42,204 nt of DNA from Nitrincola tapanii (GCF_008368715.1 NZ_SMRS01000011.1:1-42204), one strand, 5' to 3'. Shown: positions 16,805 to 25,988, counted from the stretch's first letter. Notes: a model not told the origin generated them from the sequence alone. A program made the numbers and translations.

Positions 16805-18151
16805 ATGAAAGATCTCGAAAGCTGGTTAACCGAACATAATATTACCGAAATTGAGTGTGTGGTCAGTGATATCAATGGTATCGCGCGTGGCAAGATTGCC
16901 CCAGTATCGAAGTTTATAGCAGAAAAAGGCATGCGTTTGCCGGAAAGTATTCTACTGCAAACGGTGACCGGTGATTATGTCGATGATGACGTGTATTACT
17001 CGCTGCTCGACCCCGCCGATATCGATATGATCTGCCACCCCGATCCCGATGCCATTTTCTTGATTCCCTGGGCGCAGGAACCGACCGCGCAGGTGATCCA
17101 CGATTGTTATGATCGAGTGGGCAACCCGATCGATTTATCGCCACGCAATTTATTGAAAAAAGTGCTGCGCTTGTATGAAGAGCAGGGCTGGCAACCTATT
17201 GTTTCGCCGGAAATGGAGTTTTATCTCACGCGCCGTTGTGAAGATCCGGATCTGCCCTTGCAACCGCCGGTGGGGCGTTCGGGCCGCCAAGAGACGGGCC
17301 GTCAATCCTTCTCGATTGATGCCGCAAACGAGTTTGATCCTTTGTTTGAGGATATGTATGACTGGTGCGAAGCTCAGGGATTAGACATTGACACCCTGAT
17401 CCATGAGGAAGGCACGGCGCAGATGGAGATTAACTTCCGGCACGGTGATCCTCTGCATCTGGCCGATCAAGTGTTTCTCTTTAAACGTACCATGCGTGAG
17501 GCAGCGCTCAAGCACAATGTAGCAGCGACGTTTATGGCAAAACCTATCACCAATGAACCGGGTAGTGCCATGCATCTGCATCAGAGTGTGGTGGATCGTG
17601 TGACTGGCAAGTCGGTGTTTTCCAACCCAGATGGCAGCATGAGCCAACTCTTCCTGCACCATATCGGTGGATTACAAAAGTATATTCCAGAAGTCTTGCC
17701 GCTGTTTGCGCCGAATGTGAACTCCTTCCGCCGTTTCTTGCCTGACACCTCAGCGCCGGTAAACGTTGAGTGGGGGTTGGAAAATCGCACCTGTGGTTTA
17801 CGCGTGCCGGATTCGGATGCACAGAACCGCCGTATTGAAAACCGCCTGCCCGGTGCAGATGCCAATGCCTATCTAGCGATTGCAGCCAGCCTGCTCTGCG
17901 GTTATCTCGGAATGATGCGCAAAATTAATCCCTCGGCACCGGTGCAAGGGCGCGCCTATGAACGCCGTAATCTGCGTTTGCCTTTGACATTGGAAGCGGC
18001 TCTGGAGCGTATGGAAAGCTGCAAGATCGTTGAAGAGTATCTGGGCAGTTATTTTGTCCAGGGTTATGTGGCCGTTAAGCGTGTGGAGCATGAAAACTTC
18101 AAGCAGGTCATTAGCTCCTGGGAACGCGAGTTTTTGTTATTAACTGTTTAA
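16805..18151 (+). CDS. spuB: Glutamine synthetase-like gamma-glutamylputrescine synthetase (PuuA/SpuB type)
   Basis: A second polyamine ligase of 448 residues, only moderately like the one at 14317-15681. It carries IECVVSDINGIARGKI at the N-terminus, MEFYL, GTAQMEINFRHGDPL, PGSAMHLHQSVVD and ENRTCGLRVPDSDAQNRRIENRLPGADANAYLA. The position between puuD and the potF-type binding protein is that of spuB in Pseudomonas, which favours putrescine or spermidine as the amine (established for the locus, inferred here). The start is the only plausible ATG and lacks a strong Shine-Dalgarno. Which of the two ligases handles putrescine is open. Confidence 0.88.
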   Translation: MKDLESWLTEHNITEIECVVSDINGIARGKIAPVSKFIAEKGMRLPESILLQTVTGDYVDDDVYYSLLDPADIDMICHPDPDAIFLIPWAQEPTAQVIHDCYDRVGNPIDLSPRNLLKKVLRLYEEQGWQPIVSPEMEFYLTRRCEDPDLPLQPPVGRSGRQETGRQSFSIDAANEFDPLFEDMYDWCEAQGLDIDTLIHEEGTAQMEINFRHGDPLHLADQVFLFKRTMREAALKHNVAATFMAKPITNEPGSAMHLHQSVVDRVTGKSVFSNPDGSMSQLFLHHIGGLQKYIPEVLPLFAPNVNSFRRFLPDTSAPVNVEWGLENRTCGLRVPDSDAQNRRIENRLPGADANAYLAIAASLLCGYLGMMRKINPSAPVQGRAYERRNLRLPLTLEAALERMESCKIVEEYLGSYFVQGYVAVKRVEHENFKQVISSWEREFLLLTV

Positions 18152-18169
18152 AAATGAAGCGCTCTTTGT

Positions 18170-18185
18170 GGTTAAAAAATTAACC
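18170..18185. other. AT-rich hairpin after spuB
   Basis: GGTTAA (18170-18175) and TTAACC (18180-18185) close an A4 loop and are followed two bases later by six T residues. This may be a weak first terminator after the ligase gene or a dyad operator. Confidence 0.35.
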
Positions 18186-18222
18186 AATTTTTTAACGCAA
18201 ACTATTTAAAAACCGCTAAAAA

Positions 18223-18246
18223 GCGATGAAAATGCGTCGCCTTTTT
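18223..18246 (+). terminator. Probable intrinsic terminator/attenuator upstream of potF
   Basis: GCGATG (18223-18228) pairs with CGTCGC (18235-18240), one pair being T-G, and is followed by CTTTTT. It lies between the ligase and potF, so it may end the puuD-spuB transcript or attenuate read-through into the transporter. Confidence 0.5.
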
Positions 18247-18276
18247 GGCCTCGATATCACGAATGAGGGGTACTGC

Positions 18277-19380
18277 ATGAAACAGATGTTTAAACCTGCA
18301 CTTTTGGCAAGTGGTGTTGCCCTGGCGTTAGGTGCGGCTTCGGTTCAGGCGAAGGAAGTTCGCGTTTATAACTGGTCGGACTATATCGCTGAAGATACCA
18401 TTGCCAAGTTCGAGGCCGAGACCGGAATTAAAGTCATTTATGACGTGTACGACAGCAATGAAGTCTTGGAAAGTAAGCTCCTGTCAGGCCGCTCCGGTTA
18501 CGACTTGGCGATGCCCTCCAATCATTATGTGACCAAGTATATTAAGGCCGAAGCGATCCAGAAGCTTGATCACGCGCAATTGCCGAACCGTGAGCTGCTC
18601 AATCCTGAGTTGATGGAGCAGTTGGAAGCGGTCGATCCTGGTAGCCAGTACTCCATGCCTTATCTCTGGGGTACGAATGGTTATGGCTATAACGTGGATC
18701 GTGTGAACGCCATTCTGGGTGAAGACGCGCCGACCGACTCTTGGGCGTTGCTGTTTGATCCTGAGATCACTGCTAAGCTGGCGGCAGGAGGCTGTGGTAT
18801 TTCACTCATGGATTCCGGTGAAGAGATGTTGCCCGCAGCCTTGTCTTACTTGGGCATAGATCCGAAGAGCAATGATTCGGCGGATATCGCTAAAGCGGCG
18901 GAGGTCATCACGGCCGTGCAGCCGCACATCACCTATTTCCATTCATCGCGTTATATCTCCGATCTGGCGAATGGAGAGATTTGTGTTGCGGCGGGGTATT
19001 CCGGTGACATTCTGCAGGCCGCTGACCGTGCGGTGGAAGCAGATAATGGTATTGAAATCGCTTATGTGATTCCCAAAGAAGGTGCTGCACTTTGGTTTGA
19101 TATGATGGTCATCCCCAAGGGTGCGCCTAACTATGACAACGCTCACACTCTAATGAACTTCCTGATGAAGCCGGAAATCATCGCTGATATCACGAACTAC
19201 GTTTGGTACCCGAATGCAGTGGATGCGGCTGATGAGTTTGTTGATCCTGAAATCCTGGAAGATGAATCCATCTATCCGACAGATGAGATGATGGAGAAGC
19301 TGTTTGTTGCTAAAGAGCGTCCTCTGGATGTTCAGCGTGTGATTACGCGTACTTGGAACCGTGTAAAATCCGGTCGTTAA
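18277..19380 (+). CDS. potF: Putrescine/polyamine ABC transporter substrate-binding protein
   Basis: A periplasmic binding protein of 367 residues of the PotD/PotF/SpuD type that delivers polyamines to PotGHI. A Sec signal peptide is obvious, with cleavage predicted after VQA (residue 25). The mature protein begins KEVRVYNWSDYIAEDT and contains YDSNEVLESKLLSGRSGYDLAMPSNH, PYLWGTNGYGYN, GEICVAAGYSGD and a C-terminal RVITRTWNRVKSGR, all family features. The ATG at 18277 is preferred over 18226 because GAGGGG lies about six bases upstream and the signal peptide starts there. A strong hairpin separates it from potG, which probably raises its level over the membrane parts. SpuE-like spermidine specificity is possible. 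Confidence 0.93.
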   Translation: MKQMFKPALLASGVALALGAASVQAKEVRVYNWSDYIAEDTIAKFEAETGIKVIYDVYDSNEVLESKLLSGRSGYDLAMPSNHYVTKYIKAEAIQKLDHAQLPNRELLNPELMEQLEAVDPGSQYSMPYLWGTNGYGYNVDRVNAILGEDAPTDSWALLFDPEITAKLAAGGCGISLMDSGEEMLPAALSYLGIDPKSNDSADIAKAAEVITAVQPHITYFHSSRYISDLANGEICVAAGYSGDILQAADRAVEADNGIEIAYVIPKEGAALWFDMMVIPKGAPNYDNAHTLMNFLMKPEIIADITNYVWYPNAVDAADEFVDPEILEDESIYPTDEMMEKLFVAKERPLDVQRVITRTWNRVKSGR

Positions 19381-19404
19381 ACGCCGCATTTTAGATGGAT
19401 GAGT

Positions 19405-19437
19405 GACCGGGCAAAGTGATTTGCCCGGTCTGTTTTC
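19405..19437 (+). terminator. Intercistronic hairpin between potF and potG
   Basis: GACCGGGCAAA (19405-19415) and TTTGCCCGGTC (19420-19430) form a perfect 11-bp stem with a GTGA loop followed by tgtttt. This is a strong mRNA-stabilising or partial-termination structure, typical after the binding-protein gene of ABC operons. Confidence 0.72.
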
Positions 19438-19460
19438 GACCTGGATTTGGGAGAGCGTCT

Positions 19461-20600
19461 ATGTCCGGCCCTGTGGGTGCATACAAAAAAGTAATGACAG
19501 GTGCGGATCAGGCGGAAGTGCTGCTGTCGATACAAGGTGTGAGCAAGTATTTTGATGATGTGCTTGCGGTGGATAACGTCAGCGTAGAGATACGCAAAGG
19601 CGAAATCTTTGCTCTACTCGGTGGCTCAGGCTCCGGTAAATCAACGCTTCTGCGTATGCTCGCGGGTTTCGAGAAACCAACCGAGGGTCGAATTATTCTG
19701 GATGGTAAGGATATTACCGATCTCCCTCCCTATGAGCGTCCTATCAATATGATGTTTCAGTCCTATGCGCTGTTTCCGCATATGACAGTGGAGCAAAATA
19801 TAGCCTTTGGTTTGAAGCAAGATCGCATCCCGAAAGCGGAAATCCAACAGCGAGTCGCCGAGATGTTGCGGCTGGTAAAAATGGAAAAGTACGCCAAGCG
19901 CAAACCTGCTCAGTTGTCGGGTGGACAGCGCCAGCGTGTTGCACTCGCACGCTCTTTGGCCAAGCGTCCTAAGCTGCTGTTGCTGGATGAACCTATGGGG
20001 GCTTTGGATAAAAAACTGCGGACCGAAATGCAGTTGGAAGTCGTTGATATTCTTGAGAAAGTGGGTGTAACCTGTGTGTTGGTCACTCATGATCAGGAAG
20101 AAGCCATGACGATGGCTAGCCGCATAGCCATCATGTCAGAGGGCTGGATTGCCCAGGTGGGCTCTCCTGTGGATATCTATGAAAGCCCAAACAGTCGCAT
20201 GATCGCTGAGTTCATCGGCTCGGTGAATATTTTTGAAGCGGCCATCGTTGAAGATGAAGCCGATAGCCTGACACTCGCGTGTGCCGATTTTGATACCCCG
20301 GTATTCATCGACCGCGGTGTGACCACACAAGCGGAAAGTATGCAGGCCCTAGTGGCGCTGCGTCCGGAAAAAACCTTGGTGGATTGGGAAAAGCCCGAGC
20401 AAACCCATAACTGGGCGGCGGGCACAGTGCATGACATCGCCTATCTGGGGGGAATGTCGGTGTACTATGTCAAACTGCCGAGCGGCAAGATTGTACAGGC
20501 GAGCATGACCAACACTGAGCGTCGTGGCGAAAGACCAACTTGGGATGATGCCGTCTACGTGCATTGGGATGCCTCCAGTCCAGTGGTGCTCTGGAACTAA
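19461..20600 (+). CDS. potG: Polyamine ABC transporter ATP-binding protein
   Basis: The ATPase subunit (379 residues) of the PotFGHI importer. It has Walker A GGSGSGKST (54-62), a Q-loop at MMFQSYALFPHMTV, the signature LSGGQRQRVALARSL (from 152), Walker B LLLLDEP (D176, E177), an H-loop VTHDQEEA and a C-terminal TOBE-like regulatory region that ends AVYVHWDASSPVVLWN. The start at 19461 is supported by GGGAG seven bases upstream; earlier in-frame codons overlap the hairpin and give no family match. The Shine-Dalgarno of potH lies in the 16-bp gap that follows. Confidence 0.95.
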   Translation: MSGPVGAYKKVMTGADQAEVLLSIQGVSKYFDDVLAVDNVSVEIRKGEIFALLGGSGSGKSTLLRMLAGFEKPTEGRIILDGKDITDLPPYERPINMMFQSYALFPHMTVEQNIAFGLKQDRIPKAEIQQRVAEMLRLVKMEKYAKRKPAQLSGGQRQRVALARSLAKRPKLLLLDEPMGALDKKLRTEMQLEVVDILEKVGVTCVLVTHDQEEAMTMASRIAIMSEGWIAQVGSPVDIYESPNSRMIAEFIGSVNIFEAAIVEDEADSLTLACADFDTPVFIDRGVTTQAESMQALVALRPEKTLVDWEKPEQTHNWAAGTVHDIAYLGGMSVYYVKLPSGKIVQASMTNTERRGERPTWDDAVYVHWDASSPVVLWN

Positions 20601-20616
20601 ACGCGAGGAGGTGGAT

Positions 20617-21531
20617 ATGTCGACTTGGATAAAGCTTCTGCGCGATAAACTGCCGCAGGGTCGCACGCTGGTATTTGGTATCCCTTTTTTCTGGTTGTTA
20701 CTATTTTTTTTACTGCCGTTTGCCTTGGTCTTGAAGATCAGCTTCTCGGCCGCGATCATTGCCGTCCCCCCTTATCAGCCGGTATTCAGCTATGTAAATG
20801 ATACCTTCAACATCATACTGAATTTTGGTAACTATCTGTTTTTATTCAGTGATAGCCTCTATGTGGCGGCGTATTGGGGCTCCATCAAAATCGCTTTTAT
20901 CTCCACCCTAGTCTGTTTATTGATTGGATATCCTATGGCGTACGCCATGGCCAAAGCGCCGTTGCAACTACAGCTCGTGCTGTTATTGCTGATCATGCTG
21001 CCTTCTTGGACCTCTTTTTTGATCCGTGTGTATGCTTGGATGGGCATTCTCAGTAACCAAGGCTTACTCAATCAGTTTTTGCTCTGGCTGGGTGTGATTA
21101 AAGAGCCTTTGCGCTTGATGAACACCAATTTTGCGGTGGTATTGGGGATTGTTTATGCCTATCTGCCGTTTATGATCCTGCCCTTGTATGCCAATTTGGT
21201 AAAGCTGGATCGCACGCTGTTGGAAGCGGCTTCGGATCTGGGTTCGCGCCAGATCAATACCTTCTGGACGGTGACCTTGCCACTGTCGAAAGGCGGCATT
21301 ATTGCGGGCTCTATGTTGGTGTTTATTCCGGCCGTGGGTGAGTTTGTGATCCCTGAGTTGCTCGGTGGGCCTGATACACTGATGATCGGTAAGGTGCTTT
21401 GGGAGGAGTTCTTTAATAACCGTGATTGGCCGGTCGCTTCGGCCCTCGCCATCATCATGCTGGCGCTGTTGATTATTCCGATTACGCTATTCCACCGTTA
21501 TCAAGCAAAGGAGCTGGAAAAAAATGGCTAG
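20617..21531 (+). CDS. potH: Polyamine ABC transporter permease PotH
   Basis: An inner-membrane permease of 304 residues with six predicted helices. The binding-protein-dependent permease signature is EAASDLGSRQINTFWTVTLPLSKGG in the cytoplasmic loop that contacts the ATPase. The stretches SWTSFLIRVYAWMGIL and VGEFVIPELLGGPDTLMIGK are typical of PotH. A strong GAGGAGG precedes the ATG; the open frame continues upstream but lies within potG. Its end overlaps potI by 8 bp. Confidence 0.95.
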   Translation: MSTWIKLLRDKLPQGRTLVFGIPFFWLLLFFLLPFALVLKISFSAAIIAVPPYQPVFSYVNDTFNIILNFGNYLFLFSDSLYVAAYWGSIKIAFISTLVCLLIGYPMAYAMAKAPLQLQLVLLLLIMLPSWTSFLIRVYAWMGILSNQGLLNQFLLWLGVIKEPLRLMNTNFAVVLGIVYAYLPFMILPLYANLVKLDRTLLEAASDLGSRQINTFWTVTLPLSKGGIIAGSMLVFIPAVGEFVIPELLGGPDTLMIGKVLWEEFFNNRDWPVASALAIIMLALLIIPITLFHRYQAKELEKNG

Positions 21532-22348
21532 GTTTAAGGTCAGCTTTTCAACTCTGATGCTGATACTGGGGTTGTTGTTTCTCTATATCCCCATGGCGAT
21601 CCTGATTTTTTACTCCTTTAACGCTTCGCGCCTAGTCACCGTTTGGGCAGGATTCTCGACCCATTGGTATGTTGAACTTTTCCGTGATCAGCAGCTGTTA
21701 TCCGCGGTGTGGATGAGTCTACGTATCGCTTTTTATTCGGCAACGATGGCGGTGTGTATCGGTACTTTGGCAGCCTTTGTGATGACACGCTTCCGACGTT
21801 TCCGGGGGCGTACGGTACTGTCCAGTATGATCACCGCGCCTTTGGTGATGCCTGAGGTGATCACCGGTTTGTCGCTCTTGCTGCTGTTTGTTCACATGGC
21901 GCAGATTATTGGCTGGCCAGCGGATCGTGGCATGATGACCATCTGGATTGCCCATACCACCTTCTGTAGCGCGTATGTTGCAGTGGTGGTGTCAACCCGC
22001 TTACGCGAAGTGGATCTGTCGATTGAAGAGGCGGCGATGGATTTGGGAGCAACCCCGTTTAAAACCTTCTTTTTGATCACGATTCCAGTGATCACTCCTG
22101 CGCTGATTTCTGGCTGGTTGTTGGCCTTTACCCTATCTTTGGATGATTTGGTGATTGCCAGCTTTGTGTCGGGGCCGGGCGCAACGACCCTGCCGATGGT
22201 GGTGTTTTCATCTGTGCGGTTGGGCGTTTCACCAAAGATAAACGCCCTCGCCACTTTGATTATTTTAGCGGTTTCACTGATCGCGTTTATAGCTTGGTAT
22301 CTGATGCGCCGCGCGGAGGAGAAGCGGCGCCAGATGATCCAAGAATAA
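21524..22348 (+). CDS. potI: Polyamine ABC transporter permease PotI
   Basis: The second permease subunit (274 residues, about six membrane helices). YIPMAILIFYSFNASR at the N-terminus and the cytoplasmic loop EEAAMDLGATPFKTFFLITIPVITPAL are characteristic of PotI/PotC, and TLSLDDLVIASFVSGPGATTLPM is a conserved late segment. It overlaps potH by 8 bp and ends 5 bp before the convergent yggX stop. No clear terminator separates the two. Confidence 0.95.
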   Translation: MARFKVSFSTLMLILGLLFLYIPMAILIFYSFNASRLVTVWAGFSTHWYVELFRDQQLLSAVWMSLRIAFYSATMAVCIGTLAAFVMTRFRRFRGRTVLSSMITAPLVMPEVITGLSLLLLFVHMAQIIGWPADRGMMTIWIAHTTFCSAYVAVVVSTRLREVDLSIEEAAMDLGATPFKTFFLITIPVITPALISGWLLAFTLSLDDLVIASFVSGPGATTLPMVVFSSVRLGVSPKINALATLIILAVSLIAFIAWYLMRRAEEKRRQMIQE

Positions 22349-22353
22349 TAAGC

Positions 22354-22644
22354 TTAGTCTGAGGTGCCGACTGCGGCAGAGGGTGGGACATAACCCTCTG
22401 CTTTGTCATACTCTTCACCGGCAAAAAACTTTTCCATTTCCTGCTGTAAATAACGCCGATTTTCCGCATCCATCATGTTGAGATGTTTTTCGTTGATCAA
22501 CATGGTTTGGTGGGCTGTCCACTCTTCCCAAGCTTTTTTCGAGATGCTGTCAAAAATCTTCTGCCCCATCGGGCCGGGATAGGGTGGGCGTGCTAAGCCT
22601 TCGAGCTCCTGTTGATATTTGCGACAGAATACGTTGCGTGTCAT
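22354..22644 (-). CDS. yggX: Fe(2+)-trafficking protein YggX
   Basis: A small cytoplasmic protein of 96 residues linked to iron trafficking and protection of iron-sulfur clusters from oxidation. [17 protein letters not shown] with the conserved Cys7, [23 protein letters not shown] and [12 protein letters not shown] are the family signature. Its ATG overlaps the mutY stop (ATGA), as in many gammaproteobacteria. The roughly 10 residues at the C-terminus ([11 protein letters not shown]) are variable in the family. Confidence 0.96.
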   Translation of the reverse strand: MTRNVFCRKYQQELEGLARPPYPGPMGQKIFDSISKKAWEEWTAHQTMLINEKHLNMMDAENRRYLQQEMEKFFAGEEYDKAEGYVPPSAAVGTSD

Positions 22645-23684
22645 GCCATGACTCCGTTAACTGACTGAAGGTGAATGAGCAGTTTTTTGACTGGTGCGGG
22701 CAGACCTATGTCTGGCGCTTGTGAGTGCACGTTATACCAGAGGCTGGGACGCTCTTCCATGATCCTTGTGTCAGGGTCTGCTGGATGAGGGATGAGCCAG
22801 GGTGTCATCTCGAGATGATAGTGGCTAAAACTGTGGGCAATGGGTGCCAAGGCTTGGGCTTTAAGTCGAGTGGGAGGCGCCATCTCCTCTTCGGGTAGAC
22901 TCCAAAGCCCGCCCCAGATACCGCTGGGTGGGCGCTGTTGTAAGAGTATTTCACCGGCTGAGTTTTGCCAGAGCCAAAGATGGAGATGGCGTGTCGGACG
23001 CTCCTTCTTGGGACGTGGCACGGGCAAATGCTGAGCCAGTCCTTGCTTGAAGGCCGCACAGCCCGCTTGTAAAGGACAGAGTAAGCACGCCGGACGGCTC
23101 CGCTTACAGAGTGTGGCGCCCAAATCCATAATGGCTTGTGTGTAATCCCCAACGCGCGTGTGGGGTGTCAGGCGTTCGGCTTTTGTCCACAGAGCCTGTT
23201 CTGTTTGGCGCTCACCTGTCCAACTTTGGATGGCGTAAAAGCGTGCTAATACACGCTTGACGTTACCATCAAGAATGGGAGCACGTTGGCCACAGGCGAT
23301 GGAAAGGATAGCCCCTGCTGTGGAGCGGCCAATTCCTGGCAGCGCTTGCATCGCGTCCAGTGTTTGTGGAAATTGTCCCTGATAATCGTGATGAATCATC
23401 TGCGCGGTTTTATGCAGATTACGTGCACGGGCGTAGTAACCTAGGCCGGTCCAGAGATGTAAGACTTCATCAAGATCGGCTGCAGCTAAAACCTGTATAT
23501 TAGGAAAACGTTCGACAAAACGCTGGAAATAAGGAATCACGCTGCTGACTTGTGTTTGCTGCAGCATGATCTCAGAGATCCAGGTGAAATAAGGAGATTT
23601 ATCTGCCTGCCAGGGTAGATCATGGCGCCCGTGCTGATCAAACCATTGCAGCAAACGGGCGCTGAACTCTTGTTCTGAAAACAC
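22641..23684 (-). CDS. mutY: A/G-specific adenine DNA glycosylase MutY
   Basis: A base-excision repair enzyme of 347 residues that removes adenine mispaired with 8-oxoguanine. It contains the catalytic Glu in [18 protein letters not shown], the helix-hairpin-helix [12 protein letters not shown], the catalytic Asp in [13 protein letters not shown], the [4Fe-4S] ligands in C-x6-C-x2-C-x5-C ([17 protein letters not shown]) and a C-terminal NUDIX-like domain for 8-oxoG recognition. The start is GTG, directly after the asmA stop with no gap and no close Shine-Dalgarno, which suggests translation by coupling. Confidence 0.96.
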   Translation of the reverse strand: MFSEQEFSARLLQWFDQHGRHDLPWQADKSPYFTWISEIMLQQTQVSSVIPYFQRFVERFPNIQVLAAADLDEVLHLWTGLGYYARARNLHKTAQMIHHDYQGQFPQTLDAMQALPGIGRSTAGAILSIACGQRAPILDGNVKRVLARFYAIQSWTGERQTEQALWTKAERLTPHTRVGDYTQAIMDLGATLCKRSRPACLLCPLQAGCAAFKQGLAQHLPVPRPKKERPTRHLHLWLWQNSAGEILLQQRPPSGIWGGLWSLPEEEMAPPTRLKAQALAPIAHSFSHYHLEMTPWLIPHPADPDTRIMEERPSLWYNVHSQAPDIGLPAPVKKLLIHLQSVNGVMA

Positions 23685-25850
23685 TTAACGAATTAAACCT
23701 CTGATTAGATTGCGTGTACCTTCATCACTACGGATACGCTCCTGTAGTTGCTCTTCGATCTTACCGCCGAGTTTTTCCTCTACCTTACGTTGAACTTCCT
23801 GACGGAGCAGGCGAGAAAATACGCTGGTATCCGGTCGGCACATCTGTGCAGGTGGGGTATCAAAGTGTCCTTGGCACAGAATGGGTAGCTCTAAACCTTC
23901 CAAGCGGTTGTTGACTGAGCAAGACTGCTTGAATAGGTTTTCAACGATGGTAAAACCTAAACGCAGATCGATTTGAGTTTGTGGTAGATCGATCTGCCCT
24001 CTGCCTGTAAGGCTCATAGCATCCAGATCCGCTTGCAGATCTTCCGTACGGATGACGCCTTGGCGAATGATAAAGCTTCCCCCCATCGCCGCAAATGGAG
24101 TCGAGCGATCCACCTGGGTAGGATTGATACCTAGGGCTAGAGTGGTTTGTATACCCTGGCAAAGCGTCTGCGCCATATCTATGCCTTTCAGAACACCATC
24201 GGTGATTCGGACTTGGGCGCGACCATTTAAGCTGTGAATCAAAGCATGCACCGAGTTGCCTTGGGCTTGAATCTGGGTGTCTAAAGTCAAATTGCCGGTG
24301 AAGAGATCACTCTCGGCAAAACGTGTCAGAACGGGGCCTAAGGCAAGATTGCGTACCTGACCCTGGATATTCCATTGCGGTTGGGCAGAACGCAGATCCA
24401 GTTTTAACGTTTTTTGTAGCTGACCTGAGTAGGCCTGAGCTTGCAAACGTGAAACCTCAATTAAGCCCTCGGCGGCCTGTACACTCAGGCCGAATTTCTC
24501 TAAGTTTTCCCCTTGCAGTTGTAACTGCTCGAGATCGAGTTGCAGTTGCAAGTTAAGGCCTTGCAAGCTCTCGATCGGGAAGAGCTCCTGCTTCGACCAG
24601 CGTACCTCGGCAGGGATGGGGCCGGTCGCGCCGCCGGCTGCACTTTGCGCCGGTGCCGGTGAGGCATCTGGTGGGGGGAGATAAGCATCGGCATTAAGGC
24701 GATCACCGGCCAGTTGCAGATGGAGTCCCCCCTGTTTGAGGCCGAACGCACCTTGAAAACGAGTGTCATCGAGCAATAGAGTCAGTGCTTGCAGTTCAGG
24801 ATTTTGCAGATCACCTGCCAGAGTGCCTTGCCAAGATACGGCGCTGAGGGCTTGCGCCGAGGCAGTGGTCGGACTTTCTTGCCCAACTTGGCTTAAAAGC
24901 GTTTTAAGATTAAAGGGTTCAGCGCGCAGCTCGCCTTGCAGTTTCTGCTGCGTCCATGAATCGAGTGCCAACTGACCCGACAGAGCAAGGTTGGCTAAAT
25001 TCAGTTTCAGATTGTCCAGTTGCAACTGGGGTGTCTGGGGTTGCAGCTTAAGATCTGCCGCTAGGCGCAGGGGGATCGGACTCGGCCCAGTCTCGGGTGT
25101 GACTAGGTCTAGGTTTAATTTGTTTTGTGTCAGCGTCAGAAGCAGAGGGCTCAGACTGATTTTGACCTCGGTTGTCCAATCCATTGCCAGGCTGAGCAGA
25201 GGTTGTTCCTGCTCAAACAGATCTAGGGCCGTTTGTAGCTGTAAACGGAAGCTGTCTTCAGGACGAATACGGCCTGTCTCTAGGTTAAACCCGGTTAAGC
25301 GCGCGCTTTGTCCACTGAGTGCATCTTGGTAGAGGATCTGCGCATTACGGATCATGACCGCTTCGATATCCAGTTCATTTAACACGCCCCCCAAAGCTTC
25401 ACTCAAATTACGTGCCTGTCCTGAGTCTGATCTGTCGGAGGTGCGAGTGGTTTCGCTCGCTGCTGTCTGGCTCCAGTTATTTTGGCCGGTTTTCGTTTGT
25501 TGCAGTGTAAGGGTGAGATCCTGTAGTACTAGGCTGCGCATCTCGAGTTGTTTACGCAGCAGGGCGGGAAGTTTTACGGAGACTTCTGCAGCCCCTATTT
25601 GCACAAGACTGGGTTGATCAGGATAGGCCAATGCGATGTCTGCAACCGAGACACCAAGCCAGGGGAAAAACGACCAGCCCAGCTCGCCTTGGATCTTGAG
25701 TTCCAGCCCTGCTTTCTCCAAAGCCAGTTTTTCGATCTGGGGTTTGTAGTCGTTGGGATCTATGACGCGGGTGATATAAAAACCCACGGCGAGAAGCAGT
25801 AGCAAAAGGCCTGAAAAAAAGATCGCAAAGAGCTTGAGCAGGTTTTTCAT
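23685..25850 (-). CDS. asmA: AsmA family protein
   Basis: An inner-membrane-anchored periplasmic protein of 721 residues of the AsmA family, thought to act in outer-membrane lipid homeostasis. One N-terminal membrane helix (about 7-26) is followed by YITRVIDPNDYKPQIEKLALEKAGLELKIQGELGWSFFPWLGVSVADIALAYP, a near-consensus AsmA start, then long beta-rich repeats with many Leu/Gln. The C-terminal part has the family elements INGRAQVRITDGVLKGIDMAQTLC and GRGQIDLPQTQIDLRL. A low-complexity Ala/Pro stretch near 395-410 divides the halves. AAGGA lies eight bases before the ATG. It heads the asmA-mutY-yggX operon, divergent from hisB as in Pseudomonas. Confidence 0.92.
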   Translation of the reverse strand: MKNLLKLFAIFFSGLLLLLLAVGFYITRVIDPNDYKPQIEKLALEKAGLELKIQGELGWSFFPWLGVSVADIALAYPDQPSLVQIGAAEVSVKLPALLRKQLEMRSLVLQDLTLTLQQTKTGQNNWSQTAASETTRTSDRSDSGQARNLSEALGGVLNELDIEAVMIRNAQILYQDALSGQSARLTGFNLETGRIRPEDSFRLQLQTALDLFEQEQPLLSLAMDWTTEVKISLSPLLLTLTQNKLNLDLVTPETGPSPIPLRLAADLKLQPQTPQLQLDNLKLNLANLALSGQLALDSWTQQKLQGELRAEPFNLKTLLSQVGQESPTTASAQALSAVSWQGTLAGDLQNPELQALTLLLDDTRFQGAFGLKQGGLHLQLAGDRLNADAYLPPPDASPAPAQSAAGGATGPIPAEVRWSKQELFPIESLQGLNLQLQLDLEQLQLQGENLEKFGLSVQAAEGLIEVSRLQAQAYSGQLQKTLKLDLRSAQPQWNIQGQVRNLALGPVLTRFAESDLFTGNLTLDTQIQAQGNSVHALIHSLNGRAQVRITDGVLKGIDMAQTLCQGIQTTLALGINPTQVDRSTPFAAMGGSFIIRQGVIRTEDLQADLDAMSLTGRGQIDLPQTQIDLRLGFTIVENLFKQSCSVNNRLEGLELPILCQGHFDTPPAQMCRPDTSVFSRLLRQEVQRKVEEKLGGKIEEQLQERIRSDEGTRNLIRGLIR

Positions 25851-25940
25851 GGTAAATGTCCTTGTCTAGAGCCAAAGTCCAGCTAAAGTCTCTGATCAGT
25901 ATAGCCTTGCGAGAGACACAGCAATCAACAGATTCAATCA

Positions 25941-25988
25941 GACTCAACTGAGTCTGAACTGCCGTTACGTCGGAGATCACTGTATAAT
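25941..25988 (+). promoter_or_regulatory. hisB promoter region with upstream dyad
   Basis: A perfect -10 TATAAT (25983-25988) lies 33 bp before the hisB ATG; no good -35 stands 17 bp upstream. A perfect inverted repeat GACTCA-AC-TGAGTC (25941-25954) lies at about -50, where an activator might bind. Confidence 0.5.
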
